DNA of 64,000 bases from Pseudomonas putida (GTDB lineage Bacteria; Pseudomonadota; Gammaproteobacteria; Pseudomonadales; Pseudomonadaceae): the NCBI RefSeq assembly GCF_028682635.1, contig NZ_JANHLK010000013.1, positions 1-64,000 of the forward strand, in the 5' to 3' direction. The notes under the pieces are model-generated. The model did not search any database, was not told the origin of the DNA, and saw only the letters and a list, made by a program, of their open reading frames with translations. Below are positions 63,357 through 64,000 of the stretch, in pieces; position 1 is the first letter of the stretch, and each line of letters opens with the position of its first letter. Made by a program: the position numbers and the translations under genes.

Positions 63357-64000
63357 GCCGCCAGGCTGGCAGTGAACAGGTACCCGGCGCCATGAATGGT
63401 GATGATCAGCTGCGGTTCGGCGGGATCGTCGTGCAACTTGCGGCGCAGGCGCCCGACCAGCACGTCGATCGAGCGGTCGTTGGGCACCCATTCGCGGTTG
63501 CGGATCTGGTCCATCAACTGGTCGCGGCTGAGGGTGTGGCCGCTGTTGCGCAAGAACACGCTGAGCAACTGGTATTCGCCGTGGGTCAGCAAGGTCTCGC
63601 AGCCGGCCGGGTCGATCAGGCGCCGACGGTCGGTGTCCAGCGCCCAGCCGGCGAACTGCTTGACCGGTTTGGCGACGGCGGCGACCGGCTGTGGCGTTTG
63701 CGCATGGCGGACCCGGCGAATCAGGTTTTTTGCCCGGGACACCAGTTCCCGCGGGTTGAGGGGCTTGATCACGTAGTCGTCAGCGCCGCATTCGAGGCCG
63801 ACGATGCGGTCAATTTCGTCGTTGCGCCCGGTGATCAGGATGATCCCGACTTCCGAGCGCACCCGCAGTTCGCGGGTCAGGGTCAGGCCGTCCTTGCCCG
63901 GCAGGCGGATATCGAGCATGACCAGGTCGACCGCCTGGTTGGCCAGGAAGGTTTCGGCCAGTTCCGCCGTGGCGGCGCAATGCACGTCGTAGCCTTCCTG
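63353..64000 (-). CDS. aruR: OmpR-family response regulator AruR (N-terminus outside window)
   Basis: The frame continues past base 64000, so the first ~20 residues are missing. The receiver domain has the phospho-acceptor in DLVMLDIRLPGKDG, and the switch Lys in ADDYVIKPLNPRELVSR. After a short linker, the OmpR/PhoB winged helix has LLTHGEYQLLSVFLRNSGHT, RSIDVLVGRLRRKL and a final IHGAGYLFT. It should bind direct repeats upstream of the aru genes when phosphorylated through AruS. Confidence 0.88.
   Translation of the reverse strand, partial: QEGYDVHCAATAELAETFLANQAVDLVMLDIRLPGKDGLTLTRELRVRSEVGIILITGRNDEIDRIVGLECGADDYVIKPLNPRELVSRAKNLIRRVRHAQTPQPVAAVAKPVKQFAGWALDTDRRRLIDPAGCETLLTHGEYQLLSVFLRNSGHTLSRDQLMDQIRNREWVPNDRSIDVLVGRLRRKLHDDPAEPQLIITIHGAGYLFTASLAA

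Overview
The window is a stretch of a Pseudomonas chromosome, most likely from the P. fluorescens lineage. The evidence is high G+C coding DNA, many Pseudomonas-type REP/REPIN palindromes (cores CTGTAGGAGC and CTGTGGGAGC), and the arginine transaminase locus aruRS/aruHI with its usual neighbours. There are about 55 protein genes and several pseudogenes. I found no rRNA, tRNA, CRISPR array, prophage or insertion sequence. Both window ends cut a gene.

Layout. 1-6.5 kb: end of an MFS transporter, an FMN-dependent monooxygenase with an amino-acid-type ABC permease and binding protein, and a chemoreceptor. 6.5-9.6 kb: a decayed LysR/shikimate-dehydrogenase pair, then an isolated archaeal/eukaryote-type prolyl-tRNA synthetase. 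9.7-19.5 kb: Aer-like receptor, a 24-residue membrane protein, a methyltransferase followed by five tandem REPINs, a PLD-family lipoprotein, an orphan GAF histidine kinase, a zinc alcohol dehydrogenase and a YbdK-type ligase. 19.5-23.9 kb: a three-gene envelope/stress cluster divergent from glgX. 23.9-31.3 kb: a second repeat array, threonine dehydratase with divergent AraC regulator, trmK, a lipoprotein, a CHASE-GGDEF cyclase and an MscS channel. 31.3-37.3 kb: an amino-acid ABC uptake operon whose ATPase is fused to a truncated AruH-like aminotransferase, ending with a DMT exporter and a desuccinylase/aspartoacylase-family hydrolase. 37.5-41.2 kb: a divergent NodT/HlyD/DUF2955 efflux operon. 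41.2-44.7 kb: an RHS cassette between direct repeats, beside an intact and a broken copy of a quinone oxidoreductase. 43.99-64 kb: one long minus-strand block: response regulator AruR, a binding protein, hybrid kinase AruS, amino-acid permease, enoyl-CoA hydratase, acyl-CoA dehydrogenase, NDP-forming CoA ligase, AruI, AruH, aldehyde dehydrogenase, then a peptide-type ABC transporter.

How the genes fit together. The right third is a guanidino-amino-acid catabolic region: sensing (AruR, binding protein, AruS), uptake (permease, ABC), transamination (AruH), decarboxylation (AruI), aldehyde oxidation and acyl-CoA-type steps. The most interesting observation links it to the ABC operon at 31-37 kb. 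That operon's ATPase carries an AruH-like pseudo-aminotransferase domain, and both operons have the same operator-like palindrome (TGAAC-N4-GTTCA type) upstream. Other points for follow-up are the orphan ProRS, the RHS cassette and the three REPIN arrays.
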